DNA of 64,000 nt, taken from NCBI GenBank assembly GCA_947561395.2, contig OX387184.1, forward strand, positions 10,830,205 to 10,894,204. Reading direction: 5' to 3'. The DNA is from Buxus sempervirens (lineage: Eukaryota > Streptophyta > Magnoliopsida > Buxales > Buxaceae). The translations under genes and the position numbers were made by a program. Under the pieces are notes generated by a model that ran no database searches, was not told the origin of the DNA, and saw nothing but the letters and a program-made list of their open reading frames with translations. The first letter of the stretch is position 1. The number at the start of each line of letters is the position of its first letter. Of the stretch, positions 1 through 12,830 are shown piece by piece.

Positions 1-944
1 GACTCTCTAGGGTTTCCGAAGACGAATTTGTTCGGGACGAAGGTATGTTATTTAAGTTATTGTCGTGCATTCGGCTCTCAATAGTATAAAATGTTTCCTT
101 GGAAAATCTAGGGTTTTTGAGTGGCTATTTTCGTTTGTTGGTAATAGCTCAGATTTGTTGCATCTTGTTTGTTTTTATATTCATTGGATTCACGTGTTCT
201 ATCATTGTATTTCAGTTTATTTTACGTATTCCGTCATTAATCGCAAGGTTTTGCATAATAAGGAAGAGTCCGGGTAGGAGTTAGTGTCATTTTTGGAATC
301 GCATTTTGACTATAACTGACCAGAACGTAAATTGCACAATTTATTTACTTTTAGTTGGCAAAGAAAACGGAACATTTATTAAAGTTAGTTGTCTTCTAAG
401 ATGAGGACGATGACTGGAATTACTGACCTTCTCCTATATCGCATTAATTTGAATAACTTTAGTATGGCCTTATTCTGTTAGTAACTATCCTTTTAGTGTA
501 TGTAGAGTCCTTTTGTGAGCTCAAGATTCTTCCATTTTGTATTGGATTTCAGCTACATTGTAAAAATAACTCTTTGGTTCAAGATACTACAGCCACAATA
601 GTGCTTTATTCAACATTTTTGGTTTGACGTAGCATGAATAATGTGGAACATAAGATATTGTTGATTAAAAACCATTTCAATGAGAATCTGAAAACAAGGG
701 AAAGATTAAAAACAGTTGTACACAGATTTATGTGATTTGACATTGATTAGTTATGAATTGTCATTATTAGTTTTCATAATTATCATCATAATCAATGGGT
801 TTTATATATGAATATGCATGTCTACAATTGATTTATGGTCTCCCTTTTTGGAGGACCATGTCTTCTCATGTATTTGTTGATGGTTATTGTGTTTTCTGTG
901 AGTTTATTCTGCCACATTTTGATTGGTTCAGACTTGTAACACAG
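1..944 (+). other. 5' leader and leader intron of the KH-domain gene
   Basis: The window opens in what looks like a 5' UTR exon ending at 42, followed by a good donor (GTATGT at 43). The next acceptors are CAG ending at 931 or 944, just before the coding start at 968. The roughly 890-bp leader intron is T-rich and holds no convincing ORF. The true transcription start probably lies left of the window. This is inferred from splice signals only. Confidence 0.5.
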
Positions 945-967
945 ATTTGCCATCATATTGCATAGAC

Positions 968-3900
968 ATGTCTTTCCCGTTGACGCCTTCTAAGAGGTCT
1001 TATGACCGGAACCTCTTGGAGCCTAATGGAAAATCAAAGTGGCAAAAATCGGGAGGTTTTAACCCACAGATGCAGCCATTGAGGATTTCCCCTGGCAGTT
1101 CTGTCTTCCGTGTGCTTTGTCCTGCTTCCAAGTCTGGCAGTGTTATTGGGAAAGGTGGCACCATCATTTCACAGATACGTCAAGAAACCGGTGCAAAGGT
1201 AAGAATTGAGGAAACTGTCTCTGGGTGTGATGAGAGAGTAATCGTTATTATAGGTTCTGATAAAGAGGCAGAAGCCAAGAAGGAACAGCTTAAGGAGGAT
1301 GTTGAAGGCAATAATGTGGCTGAAGAGACTGAAGATACAAAGGAAAACGATGAGGATAATGATGACAAAGATTCTGCTCTCGCGGAAGATACACAATCAG
1401 AAAAAGCAATTTCATCTGTGCAGAAAGCTCTATTACTTGTCTTTGAGAGAATAGTTGAAGGTGAATCTGAATCTGATGTAGGAGAGGAAGACAGTACGAA
1501 ATCTTCATTTGTTGTGAGATTACTTGTGCTTTCCAGCCAAGTTGGCTGCCTTTTGGGGAAGGGTGGAAGTGTAATCAAGCAAATGTCAGCAGAAAGTGGA
1601 GCACAGATTAGGATTCTTCCTAGAGACAAACTTCCTCTTTGTGCATCATCTTCTGATGAACTGGTCCAGGTAACAGAATATCCAATACACTATATTCCCA
1701 TTTCAGTCTTGATACTTTGTGTTATTTATATTATTTCTATTGTCTTATGCTCTCAAGTATGGAGAGTTTACAAAATGTTGATGCTTAAATCTTTTAATTG
1801 AATGTTTGTGCCAATAACTAGTTCTTGTGTGTTATTTAGGTAGCCCTTGCTATTTGTCATAGGGCATCTAGACACAACAAGAATTGGAATCTTGATGTGG
1901 CATGATTTGACTAGTTGCTGGGTTGGTGTTACCCTGATATTGATGTTATAGGTAACAAGTAAGAAAGAGGTTGACATGGTTGGAAAGGTTGTTCATGGGG
2001 TCATTGAGACGACCCTGTTGGATGGACTCTGTAAATTTGACACATTGTCCTTAAGTTGCACAGAACCCATGTCTCACCAGGATATTAAACCTGGTGAAAC
2101 CGACCCAAAATTGTTTTCCCCTCTTGTGTTTTGATAATGTCAGATAGTCAATTTCATTTCTATAATATTATGAAGGGGGCAAGGTTGTTACAGTAATGGT
2201 TTGTATCAAAAATGTCAATTAGCGGCTGAATGGCCCACTTTGTGGCAAGTTATATATTTCACAGGTGGACAAAATTACAATAAGAGGTATGAACTTCAAA
2301 CTTTGGCTGTTTATGCTTTTGGATATCCTCTTTTTGATTCCCCATTTTTGTATGACCACTTTGTTCATTTTATGGTAGAAGTGAGCTTTGTTAATTGACT
2401 AATATCTTCTATTCCAGCTCACCGGCAGTTTGGATGCTGTTAGGAAAGCCTTGCAATCTGTTTCTCAACAGCTTCTGGAGAATCCTCCTCGTGATCGTGA
2501 ATCTTTTTCTGCAAAGGGCAGTGGGCCATCATCTAATCCACATGGTCCTCTACCTAGGTCAGAAGTGTATCCACCACCAAATTATCATTTCACAGCTCAA
2601 GGAGCACCATATGCTTCTGGGCCTCATGATGGTGGTGATTATCATTCGCTTGGTCCCACATCAATTCCTAAGTTTTATGAAAGTGCTGTCCCTGGTCGAA
2701 TGAAACCTTCTGAGGACACACTATCCTTCCGGTTGTTGTGTCACGAAGAGAAAGTAGGAGGTATAATTGGGAAGGGGGGAACTATAATTAAGAATATTCA
2801 GCACGAGACCGGTTGTGATATCAAAATTCTGGATGGTGTTCCTGATTCAGAGGACCGGATCATTCTCATATCTGGTCCAGCGGTAATGCTTTAACTGTGT
2901 ATGGATTTCTTATAGGTTTTTTTATCTTTTGTTTCTGCTCTGAATTACCTTTATGCACTTCAAGGCCAAAATTGCTTTGCTAACTAAACAAATTTGACTC
3001 ATGCAGTACCCAGATGACAGGCTTTCTGCTCCTCAAGATGCAGTTCTTCGTGTGCAGAATAGGATTGTTAGGGCTGTGCCTGATAGCAAGGAAAAATCTG
3101 TGGTAGGCCGAATTCTTGTCTCCTCCAACCAGGTTGGTTGCCTCCTTGGAAAGGGTGGTGCCATCATGGCTGAAATGAGGAAGATATCTGGCGCTCACAT
3201 TCGTATATTGGGGAAGGATCAGAGTCCGAAGTGTGCTTCAGAAAATGAAGAAGTAGTTCAGGTGGGTGGGTCTATGTGTGGGTGTGTCTGTGTGTGCTCA
3301 TGTGCCCTCTTTTGCGTGCTAGTATGAGGTTTCCTTGCCATGGCTTGATTGTATGTTTTAGGTATACTTAGTTTTTTATTTAGTTTGACGGGTAAAATAT
3401 TGCTAAGAGAATGAACTTGGTTAAGTTGTGACATTCAAACCTCATTTAGATATGGCTGCCGTATAAATGAATTTTGAGATATTGAACATGGTAACTTTAA
3501 AATCTGCATGGTTCTTGGGAATTCATTAGGTGTGGCTAATTCTCAATTTTTTCTTTAGTTATGCTGCTTCTTTTATTCATGACATGCATTCTATGTTAAC
3601 ATCTTACAGGGGAGTTTGAGAGAATTCATCGAGTGTGGCTAATTCTCAATTTTTTCTTTAGTTATGCTGCTTATTTTATTCATGACATGCATTCTATGTT
3701 AGCATCTTACGGTGGAGTTATTCTTGAACAGATAACGGGGGAGTTTGAGGCAGTTCAAGAAGCGCTTTTGCAGATAACAACTAGATTGCGGCATCATATT
3801 TTTCGTGATGCATTTCCTTCTATGAACTTTCCTGCACGTCCTGCATTTCCAGATCAAGTACCTCCATTTGCTTCATACATGGGAAGGAGGGAACTTTCAC

Positions 3901-5694
3901 CTCCACTAATGTATTCCAATCTTGCTCCACCATTTCGCAAGTTTGACACTGTTAGTGGCCTGCCTCCACATGGTGGATTTCATCCTCATGATGATCAGCC
4001 TTCTCTTGGTCCCAATATTCATAGACCTGACATACCCCCACATATTTCTGAAAGAAAACCATCTTCTGCACCATGGAGACCTCAGGTATCAAGTAGTTTT
4101 TTTCTTGTTTGTTACTGTTTTTTCTATGGAGGCTATATAGTGTTGGTATGTGTGTGAGTCTGATGCTGTTATTGAATATGGAGGCAGTCTGTAAGGACAG
4201 AGTCTGTGGGCTTGGAATGTGTCTGTATTGTTCTTATGATTATCACTTTATCAGCTGTAGAGTGTATGCACAAGTTGATATCTTATAATTGGAATTGCAC
4301 CTAGAGATAAGGGAACAGCTAAGTGTGTAAATACCTGTTACCTTTCTGTAATATTAGACAGTGCCCATATAAATCTAAGGTGGATGTTTTAGACCTTGCT
4401 TTGTAAATGAGGATTTAAAAGGCATAACAATATTTGATTTGTTAAGAGCAGATTGCATAGAGTTTTGAATCAACTTGCATTAACCTTCCGAGAATAACTC
4501 ATGCAAGATGGCTCTCTGATTTATATTTAATTGATGTCGAATTAAAACCTCAAGACTAGTATTCCTATGTTTTCTTTCAAGACATCAATTTGGATTTGAT
4601 AATTGGATTAAAATACTATCCATTTATTTTTCTTTGTTCCTTATCATTGTTATTGAAGTATCAATAATAGTGAGTTAAATTTGGAACATCCGTGAGTTAA
4701 AATAATATCCATGGAATATCTGGTTCATTTTTGTTGTCAGTGACGATTATCTTATTGGAATCATAATTCTCCTTAATGTCATCCTGTCATGGCTGCCTAG
4801 ATCTGCCAACTTAATGGAGGAATTTTCTGTGAAAATTGCAGATCAAAGAGAGCCTCTAAAAGAGGCATTTTGCCTGGACAGTAACATTGTAGTACTAGTA
4901 CTCAGTTTTGTTTCTTCTTTTTCCTTTTTTTTTTTCTGGTTCATGTCTAGTAGTCCTTTGTATTATAGTTGATATGGTCAAAGGTTTCTAGCTCCTTATG
5001 AATCTAAATGTTCCTCACTTGTACACCTTTATGTTACTATATAAAATCATTATTCAGCAAAATATAGAAAAGAAAAGTTCTAGTTCTGCATCATTTATTG
5101 GTCAGCTTTTTGTTTTTTTGTTATTGAAAAGTGTTTGATAGTATTATGTTGATTCATTTGCATGTGAGCATTTATGTAGGGATTAACTGATGGTGGTGGT
5201 CCAATGGGAATGTCAGATTATGGAGGAGTGCCACAAAGAAGAATTGGGAGCCTAGGAGGGTTTGTAAATTTCTGTTTTTCTTTTTAAATTAGTCTTTTGG
5301 TTTTTCGATTGCGTGGGTCCTAAATCTGTTGTCTATGATTTTGTTATGGATGTTTCTTATGCAGTGGAAGCCAACCAGCTATTATCACGAGCACCACTGT
5401 AGAAGTTGTTGTTCCTCGGTCTATTGTTCCCTCAATTTATGGAGAGGATGGGGGTTGTTTGAATCAGATCCGTGAGGTTTGTTACTTGATCTGTGAGTCA
5501 TACTTTATATGCCAATATTGATGATCTTATACTGAAGAAACTTATTTCAGATTTCTGGCGCAAAAATTACTGTCACTGATCCCAGACCTGGAGCAACAGA
5601 AACTGTGATTATAATATCTGGGACACCAGAAGAGACGCATGCTGCTCAAAGTCTTATACAAGCATTTGTAATGAGTGGTAGTGGATCTTCTTGA
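968..5694 (+). CDS. KH-domain RNA-binding protein, HEN4/At4g18375-like, five KH modules
   Basis: Predicted nuclear RNA-binding protein of 703 aa. Coding exons: 968-1669, 2418-2882, 3007-3261, 3732-4085, 5180-5259, 5365-5476, 5551-5694; all junctions are GT-AG and phases agree. KH1 (about 46-100) has the GKGG loop at 61-64 and is split from its last helix by an acidic Glu/Asp-rich insert (about 101-150). KH2 (about 177-255), KH3 (about 334-410) and KH4 (about 421-495) each carry a GKGG loop. KH5 (about 629-695) is degenerate: GEDGG stands in the loop position. A Pro/His/Gly-rich linker precedes KH3 and another follows KH4. I chose ATG 968; an in-frame ATG at 923 lies before the likely leader acceptors. 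The exon-5 donor at 5260 is required by phase. Plant relatives with this layout act in mRNA processing, flowering and stress responses; the exact ortholog is not resolved. Confidence 0.9.
3521..3715 (+). repeat. 103-bp tandem duplication inside KH intron 3
   Basis: Two copies, about 3521-3612 and 3624-3715, differ by only a few bases. The first copy ends in TTACAG followed by a short segment resembling the start of the next exon (GGGGAGTTTGAG). The second copy precedes the real acceptor ending at 3731. Confidence 0.9.
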
Positions 5695-6240
5695 TATGCT
5701 TTAGCATCAGGTAATATTTTCCTTTTTGCTTTAGAAATTTGTTATTTAGCACATTTACGTACTGAGTGGGCATAATATTCATCATATATGTTATGCCACT
5801 GATTTATTTTTTTGTTTTTGGATAGCCCTTTTTGAGCACTGCCACATCTGTTGCTTACGTTACTTTATAGTTTCTTACTCAACCCTAGAGCAATAGATCT
5901 AATTCTTTTAATTATCTTTACCGTTTGAAACTTGATACCTCAGCAGAAGACCAAGAAGATGGAAGAATTCGAGCAATCTAATTTGCAGTTTTGAGACTTA
6001 CGAATTTCAGTGGAGTTTTACTAGGGAGACACACCAAAATTTGCAGATTCATCAGATAATACAAGGAAACATCAACTTTCAAGTACACTGGAAAATTGTT
6101 TAAATGGCTAAATTTTACCTTTAGTGCTCGTGGAACACAAGCAATCTAATTGCTTTGAAGTTTTATGTATACTTGAACAAAGTATTATTTACTTTCTAGT
6201 GTGAATATTATTTTTAGCATGCTGACTTGTTCGAAGGATA
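5695..6240 (+). other. 3' UTR of the KH gene with probable intron
   Basis: After the TGA at 5692-5694 a donor (CAG then GTAATA at 5711) and an acceptor (CCTCAG ending 5943) suggest a 3' UTR intron of about 233 bp. The junction would lie only 16 nt past the stop, too close to be expected to trigger nonsense-mediated decay. The polyadenylation site is not certain. Confidence 0.45.
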
Positions 6241-6818
6241 ATTTATATTCTCAAGATGAAAATGCAAATTCTTCTCACTGAAGCGTTATAGATTGACAGA
6301 AGATGTAGATATAGGGTTCTGATGTTCACAAAATCTGGTATAAAAGGAATTTTTATCTTGATATATCATTATCGCAATCTTTGTCTTACCTATATCTGCT
6401 TTGTTTTCTTGCATAGATGGTTTTAGATATTGAAATCCTTTATATATTGATTGATATCACTACCTAGGTGGCGATATAAATCAATGGTGTAATTAAATTT
6501 TTGCAATTCATGTAGTTGTATATTGTGAATAAGCATCATGCATTGATATGGGTGATACATATTGATGTTGAATACTGCATCCTGTTTACTATTGTGCATT
6601 GATTATTACAAGTGGTCAAATATGGGGAAATTTTACCAACATTTATCCTATTGTAACCATTTCTTGACCAAAAATGCTTAAAATCTTCAAATCCTAGAAA
6701 CTTGAAATTTGATTCCAAAAAACTTACTATACGGTTCATCAATTCTTCTTTGATTGACATGTATTTTATTGCATAGTTGTCGATTACATATATTGAAACC
6801 TAAAAAATCTAGGAAAAT
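6241..6818. other. Unassigned AT-rich intergenic DNA
   Basis: Nothing recognisable: short ORFs only, no terminal repeats and no domain motifs. Confidence 0.6.
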
Positions 6819-6821
6819 TAA

Positions 6822-7251
6822 GGCATCGTTTGGTGTTCATTTTCCAAGGGTTAGAATGAATTTGAGGGGTTAAATGGGTGTTTGTTTCCATTTGGGGAAT
6901 GATTTTTGAAAAATACACTACAACACAGAATTGCCCTAATACCCATATCTGGATTTTCAAAATGAGTTTTGCAAAATTGTGGTGGCATAATTATAATACC
7001 TGTAAATTCTGAAGGATATACTTGAAACTTGTTTTAAAAACTTTTTTATATGACAAAGACAGAATTGTCATTTACAAAAACTTCTTTTAAGTTAAAACAA
7101 TGGAAAAATTATAATATTTATAAGCTCTAAAAGAATCTATCATCCTGAATCAAACGTCAAACCTAACCTTTCTTCAACTTATCAAAACTTATTTGAGGAA
7201 TGAGTAGCATGGGAATTCATTCCCAATCTAGATTGAAGGCCAAATGAGGCC
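6822..7251. mobile_element. PIF/Harbinger (Tourist-like) MITE, 430 bp
   Basis: Terminal inverted repeats GGCATCGTTTGG (left) and CCAAATGAGGCC (right; reverse complement GGCCTCATTTGG). They are flanked by direct TAA copies at 6819-6821 and 7252-7254. Size, absence of coding capacity, 3-bp TAA target duplication and TIR sequence fit Tourist-type MITEs. Confidence 0.75.
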
Positions 7252-7254
7252 TAA

Positions 7255-8999
7255 ATTTTGTGGTTTCTATGTAAATTTGTAATGTTACTCCTTGATGTTT
7301 ATGTTTATATAACTATTTTTGGGGAACTCTTGAGCTACATGTTGGTCCAAAAGCGGTTGATTTTTTAATTGTTTAATTTAATCACTTCATGAATATTGAT
7401 TAAAAATTTTTAAGCAATTTTTTGGTAGTTTTAAGGTTTTGATATATAATGTGACTTTGTTATAAAATTTTCATATAAAATCAATTTCTTCTTTTTGATT
7501 CTGAAAACCATATTAAATTCAAAAATTTTAAGAAATACAGATTTGTTATGGATAGATAATCAGACAAGTACTAGCTAAATATTAACATTTAGAATAGCTT
7601 TTTCCCTTAATTTTGTTTCAATTTCTTAACTTTTTGGGCAAGTTTGATATTTCCCTTCATATATCGAGTGATATTTCCTCTTTCTTAGGTTGGTGACATG
7701 TCTAGTAATATATAACTATATGAGTACCTCATTTTTATACCCTTAAAAGGGTTCCTTCTAGATGTAAGGACATTGTGTAGTTGCGTTGAAGATACACTCC
7801 TTAGTGCTAGCCACGAGGAGTACTAGTTGTGTCAAGAGCAGGTAACAGTTATCAAATGCTTCTGATTCTTTGATATCCCTGAAGTATCATTACAGTGACC
7901 ACACTTTTTTTTTCTGCTAGATGATCATAATTTGTTTTCTCTGATATTTGTTGCTGCTGCTGTTTAATTTTTTTTTTTAAATAAATGCCTCAAAAAATGT
8001 GTTTATTTGTTGTGCATGTCAAGTGTCATTGGAAGGGTCTTAAAGTGATGGTAGCCATGTATTTCATTTCAGTGGATCTGCCCTCCTAAAGGGTAGTATT
8101 GATGATATGAGGCCGAAAATGTTCGTGATTGAGAGTATTCATCGTATAATGCTTCATAGTCAATAGTGTATACTTTGTTGTTCCTTTTACCATCCAGAAA
8201 ATCACTTGGCTGAAAGCATTTGATCAAATTGATATTTTTGATGCAATTCGTATACTTGATAGGATCCATCATATAATGCTTCCTGATCCTTTATGAGAGT
8301 AAGCCATGTGGCTGTATCTAATGCTTGAAGATATATTAAGATGCGAGACTAGATTTTGCGATATTTTTCAACCATTTTTGAAGTAAATGATAGTCTTACA
8401 CTTCTTTTGTCTTGGTATATTTCGAGAGCAAATAGTGCTTTGAGCATGTTTGGTATGAATCTAACTGTTTGATGTTGCTCAATGATCTAACTGGCTGATG
8501 CTGCATCTAAAAATTGTTAGTTGAGCTTAAGTAGTTATAATTGCTCTATGATAGTTGCTTCTTTCTTTTTCTTTTTTTTTCAAACATTTTTATTTTTTTT
8601 CCAGAAATTAGCTGAAAATTTTACTATAAATAGATGGATAAATTGCACAAAAAGAAAAAAAGAATGATATAGATATAAAGAGAAAAAAACAAACTACACA
8701 TCAAAGCAGATAAATGAATCCCTGCCTGCTAGCACTACCCCATTTGGGGAAAAGGTCAATGACTTTTTAGATTATAATTTTAAGAAAAAGGGAAAAATGG
8801 ATAATTGATAGAGTAGTGCATAAGAAACAAAAGGATGCATAAAACAAAGAAATAGGAAGAAAAAAAATATAGTCATCAAGACAGCTAAAATACTTTGCAA
8901 GATAGATAATATGTGTCTTCTAATGGTATCCCATTTGGAACTTCGTCGGACAGTCACTCTCAATACCATCCGTGGAAAGAGATTCTGTCATGCTATTTG
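7255..8999. other. Unassigned intergenic DNA
   Basis: AT-rich with homopolymer runs (for example around 7965-7980 and 8570-8600). No ORF of family-like composition and no clear terminal repeats were seen. Confidence 0.6.
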
Positions 9000-9560
9000 C
9001 TAATATTTGCACCTTTGATAACAAGATTGTTCATTGATTATGCAAGAGATCTGACCAAATGATGGACATAGGTGAGGATGAAGGGCCATCTGCTAGTGCC
9101 TTGGCATGGGAAAGGTTGGAGCTGAAATTCCCTAATCAATCCATGAAGAAAGCACGTGATTACCGTTTGCCCACATGGAAAATAACTCTAAAATGAACTT
9201 TCAGCGGTTGTGCAATTTTTGGAAGTACCAGGACTGATCTATGAGCACCCATTGGGAAGGGGGTTTCAGATTGACTGATTCTTCCTTTGCCCTGGAAATC
9301 CAGTCTTGGGCAGAATTCCAGTCTCTCAAGATATCAGAAATCAGTAAGTCTCTTAACTTTGAAAGCACTTTAGTCGAGTGCGTAGTATTGATTATGACCC
9401 CCTTAATTATCATGAAAATATGGGGGCATTTGTTCTCCATATTGTCCCAAATTGCCTATGAAATTGTGTTCCTCAAATTTCTACAAAGAAACTTCCCTCT
9501 TGAAATCAATTTCCAGGGCCTGAACTAATGGAACATATGACACATCAGATAGCATAATCC
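9000..9560 (-). pseudogene. Possible decayed LINE fragment (linker between zinc-binding and RNase H regions)
   Basis: On the minus strand, broken frames near 9201-9440 read like the linker of plant L1-type elements between the RT zinc-binding segment and RNase H. There is a stretch of the form N-K-hydrophobic, then a Lys-Pro-Pro-x-x-Trp-Val-Leu motif resembling the usual W(K/R)PPxxWVKLN. Stops and frame changes are frequent. The match is weak and could be chance. Confidence 0.3.
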
Positions 9561-10785
9561 AAGGCTCTTGAAAGTTGAAAGTTATGAACCATATGCCTCT
9601 TGCAACATCACAATTGAGTAATAAGTGGGTTATTCAGAGCATGTAATGCACGCAAACGGATTTATAATCGCTCCTTTTTAACATATCATTATGTCTAATT
9701 TTTCATGGATGCAGTTCAAGTGATAGCTTTGATCCTTTCAGTGATTTAGATACCTATCAAGAAGTGATCAAGACATTAGGTTTATTGTGACTGCTGTTAA
9801 TAACCTTGGAGAAAGATTTACTAGAGAAGGCACCATTATGAGGAGACCAAATCCCGCAGTCTTATTCTGAGGGATGATTAGAATCGTTCTTTACCTTTTT
9901 GAAAGGAGAGGCTAGCTCACCGAAATCAGCTGGTGTTGCCTCCTGCATGGATTAAATCCAAATGCTACCAAGAAAGAATTCTAGGATGGCGTTTGCCTCC
10001 TTTATTTGATTCAAGATGAAGAAAACAGAGAAACTTGGAAGGAGTGTGAAGAGTCACTACACCAGAAATGTTTCCAGAAAATAAGTTTCAAACCCCTTAT
10101 CCTAACTGAAATAAACAATAGCAAGAATAAGTATAGAGAGCACCAGAATGAGTTCTAAGGACTTGATGCAGGAATCCTTACCTCTGTATTTATTTCCTGA
10201 CCATTTCAACTAATGCCATTCTGTGATAACATCAACCTATAAACTGTTCCTTTTATAATTTGATCTCAAATCTTCTTGCTCAATACAATGGAGTTACAAG
10301 CTAGTATATTACCCAGTCTGCATTTCCTTCCCTTGCGTACATGAGGCTTCTTGATTTTATGGCTTGGAACTTAGAAGGACAAAGTAACGTTGGCATGAAT
10401 GTTAGCTGATGACTCTTGAGTCTTGTACAGGACTATTTTTACGTTCAAAAGGAGGTTGTTTCTCTTTCTTCTTGCAAGATTTCTAATCCTGTACAAAATT
10501 GAACCTGAAAACCAAGTGTTTTGGTGGTTTACACCAGTATTTTTAGTCTTTCCCTTAGGCAAAGAACTGTTCTGTGCTTATGTTTGTTGTAGTTTGTTTT
10601 GTATACCCCACTTCCATTTATTGTCAGACCTCATATGGAAGAGGGAATCAATGGTGTCTATATTTCTGTTGGATTTTCATATGGACTTATGTGGGACTCT
10701 GACTTCTGAAGGGACTCAAGATCGCTGACTTTGTAGAGTTGTTGAACCTCTTAGCGTTTGAAGATGATTTGTTTATTTTCATTTA
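9561..10785. other. Unassigned intergenic DNA
   Basis: No recognisable gene. Some of it may be the decayed upstream part of the LINE relic that becomes readable from about 10790. Confidence 0.5.
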
Positions 10786-10789
10786 TTTT

Positions 10790-12025
10790 GAATCTCCGGA
10801 TTCCTGTATACAGAAATTCCTTATTGTCACAGGCTACACCAGTGACCCAATATGATTTTTTTGGGTGCATGATCCAAGATGAGTCCAGGTTTCATCTATT
10901 CTTATATTGTGTCATTGTGTGGGGAATATGTTATTTTTTATTCAGCTGATTGATATTGATGCCATATTGGCTTGGTTCTTTGTTGGACCATTTAATTGGT
11001 GTAGGATGACGCAAAAGTCAGTATTTTATGCTGTATGATAGGCAATTTTGTGTGAGAAGAGCTGGAGGGTTTTTGAGTTGCCATTAGGTCCATTGCTGAC
11101 TTAGTCATGTTTTCAGTGACTCTTGGATGATTGTATATCCGGATTTCGGAGAGATTGTGGCTTTGGATTTTATGAGAGAGTGGAAATTTATTTCTCATAC
11201 ATCATACCTCTAGGTGGATCACTCTAGAGCTTGAAAGCCCTTGACAGAGTGTTCCATCAAACTCAATTTTGATGGCTCCTAGACGGGGAATCCAGGGTAC
11301 CTGTAAGGATATAGGATTATTTGGTGGTCATGTAGGATTATGCTATATGTTTATTTAGTGCCGATCAAGGGTGGATAATATTCATGCCTTAGTGGCCAGA
11401 GTGAGATAGGTGATAGAGCATAGGTTCTACAATTAGATGTGGATGGAGATTATCTATGGCAATCTATTGGCTAGCTTCTTCCCAGCCACATACATGTACT
11501 TAGTGGCTTACTCATTTATTATGGTTATCTAGATCTTTGAACATTGGGATGAACACTTTGTTTTGTCATATGCCTAGATCTGCCAATGACCTAGCGGATA
11601 GATTGGCCTAGAACAATGTAGTTAGATAAACTTTTGTTTTTATAGGACTTACAGATGATATGCTTTATGGTAAGAGTGATTATTTTTTGCCCTACTGATT
11701 CTTTATTGTGTATCATTATGAGCCCAGTGCTGGTGATGATAGGTTTTTACCAAGGACACATACAATACACGTACTTAGTGGTTTAGTCATTTATTATGGT
11801 TGTATAGATCTTTGAACATTAGTATGAACACTTTGTTTTGTCATATGCCTAGATATGCCAACGACTCAGTGGATAGATTTGCCTAACAAAAATGTGGTTG
11901 GTTAAACTTTTTTAGGACTGAAAGATGGTATTCTTTATGGGAAGAGTAATTATTTTTTGTCTTACAGATTATTTATAATGTATCATTATGAGCCCAGCGC
12001 TGGTGATGGTAGGTTTGTACGAAGG
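10790..12025 (+). pseudogene. Decayed L1-type LINE: zinc-binding and RNase H regions
   Basis: Plus-strand frames broken by many stops still show the order typical of plant non-LTR elements. First a zf-RVT-like segment (C-x-x-x-D-E-S-x-F-H-L-F-x-x-C near 10850-10925). Then the RNase H start IKLNFDGS followed by TGNPG (about 11260-11300). Then the RNase H end motif CHMPRSANDLADRLA (about 11560-11610). The end motif occurs again near 11840-11890 because of a local duplication. The element is non-functional and no ends were defined. Confidence 0.75.
11491..12025 (+). repeat. About 275-bp tandem duplication within the LINE relic
   Basis: The stretch from the TACATGTACTTAG motif (11491) to the GTGATGATAGG motif (about 11750) is repeated from 11766 to about 12020. 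Both copies cover the end of the RNase H relic, including the ANDLADRLA motif, with roughly 10-15 percent divergence judged by eye. Confidence 0.85.
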
Positions 12026-12089
12026 ATCAGCTATGAGCCTCTATTTCTGTGCTTTAATTATGAATGAATTAACTAGTCATATCCAACGG

Positions 12090-12830
12090 GGGGTGATTTG
12101 GTATACGATATTTATGGATGAAATAGATTTGATAGAACAAACCAAGGAGTAAATGCAAAATTGAATGTAGAAGGATAATTTTGAATCCAAAGGTTTAAAA
12201 ATACATTGAGCTCGACGAGTCTACATAACGTAACTTCATTCCTAAAAATGATAGGAGCCATAGAGGCAAAACAAGATTAAGATTCGATAACAAAAGATTC
12301 CTAAAATTAATCAATTTTGTTATCTTGGTTCAATCATTTACAAGGAGGGGGATATTGACAAGGGTGTTGGACGTATAATTAGAGTTGCATGGCTTAAGCG
12401 AATAGGTGTGTCTAGGGCATTATGTGACTGGAATTGCATTTAAATTAGAAAGAGAAATTTTCTAACAGTCATTAGGCATGTTATGATATATAGTCAGAAT
12501 GTTGCACAACAAAAGTAACATATGCATTCAATGAGAATTTTTGAGATGCAGATGCTGAAACAGATTTGTAGGGATATTACGAAAGATAAGGAATGAACAT
12601 ATCCGAGAGCATTGTGGTTTTATCAAAACAGGTGCTAAAATATAAGAGAAAGTAGGTTAAGATGGTTTGGGCATGTAAAGAGAAGATCTACGGAGGTAGC
12701 TGTGAGGTGTGATAGGACAGTCATTGAAAGATACAAGAGATAAGGAAATGACCAAAATGAACATGGTGGAGTTGGTTAGAAAGGCTTTGACCATAAGCAA
12801 AGGGTGCACACATGTATGTTGTGGAGATAT
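12090..12830 (+). pseudogene. RTE-type LINE reverse transcriptase C-terminus, decayed
   Basis: Broken plus-strand frames match the C-terminal RT region of plant RTE-clade elements in order: GVNAKL near 12150, a YLGSII-like segment (written here as L-S-W-F-N-H after decay) followed by EGDID near 12345, an RALCDWN-like segment near 12415-12435, then NIRESRLRWFGHVKRR near 12635-12690. This last motif is diagnostic of the family. Stops and frameshifts abound, so this is a relic. It lies directly behind an unrelated L1-type relic. Confidence 0.8.

Noticed and set aside
923-967. Upstream in-frame ATG as the KH gene start
   Set aside because: Lies before the likely leader-intron acceptors at 931 or 944, so it would be spliced out; ATG 968 is the first in the mature exon.
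1180-1629. Minus-strand ORF of 149 codons
   Set aside because: Exactly antisense to KH exon 1; its Ser-rich composition mirrors the acidic insert. Shadow ORF.
5260-5269. Stronger-looking donor GTAAAT at 5264 for KH exon 5
   Set aside because: It would put exon 6 in a frame without the KH5 sequence; the donor at 5260 keeps the KH5 frame.
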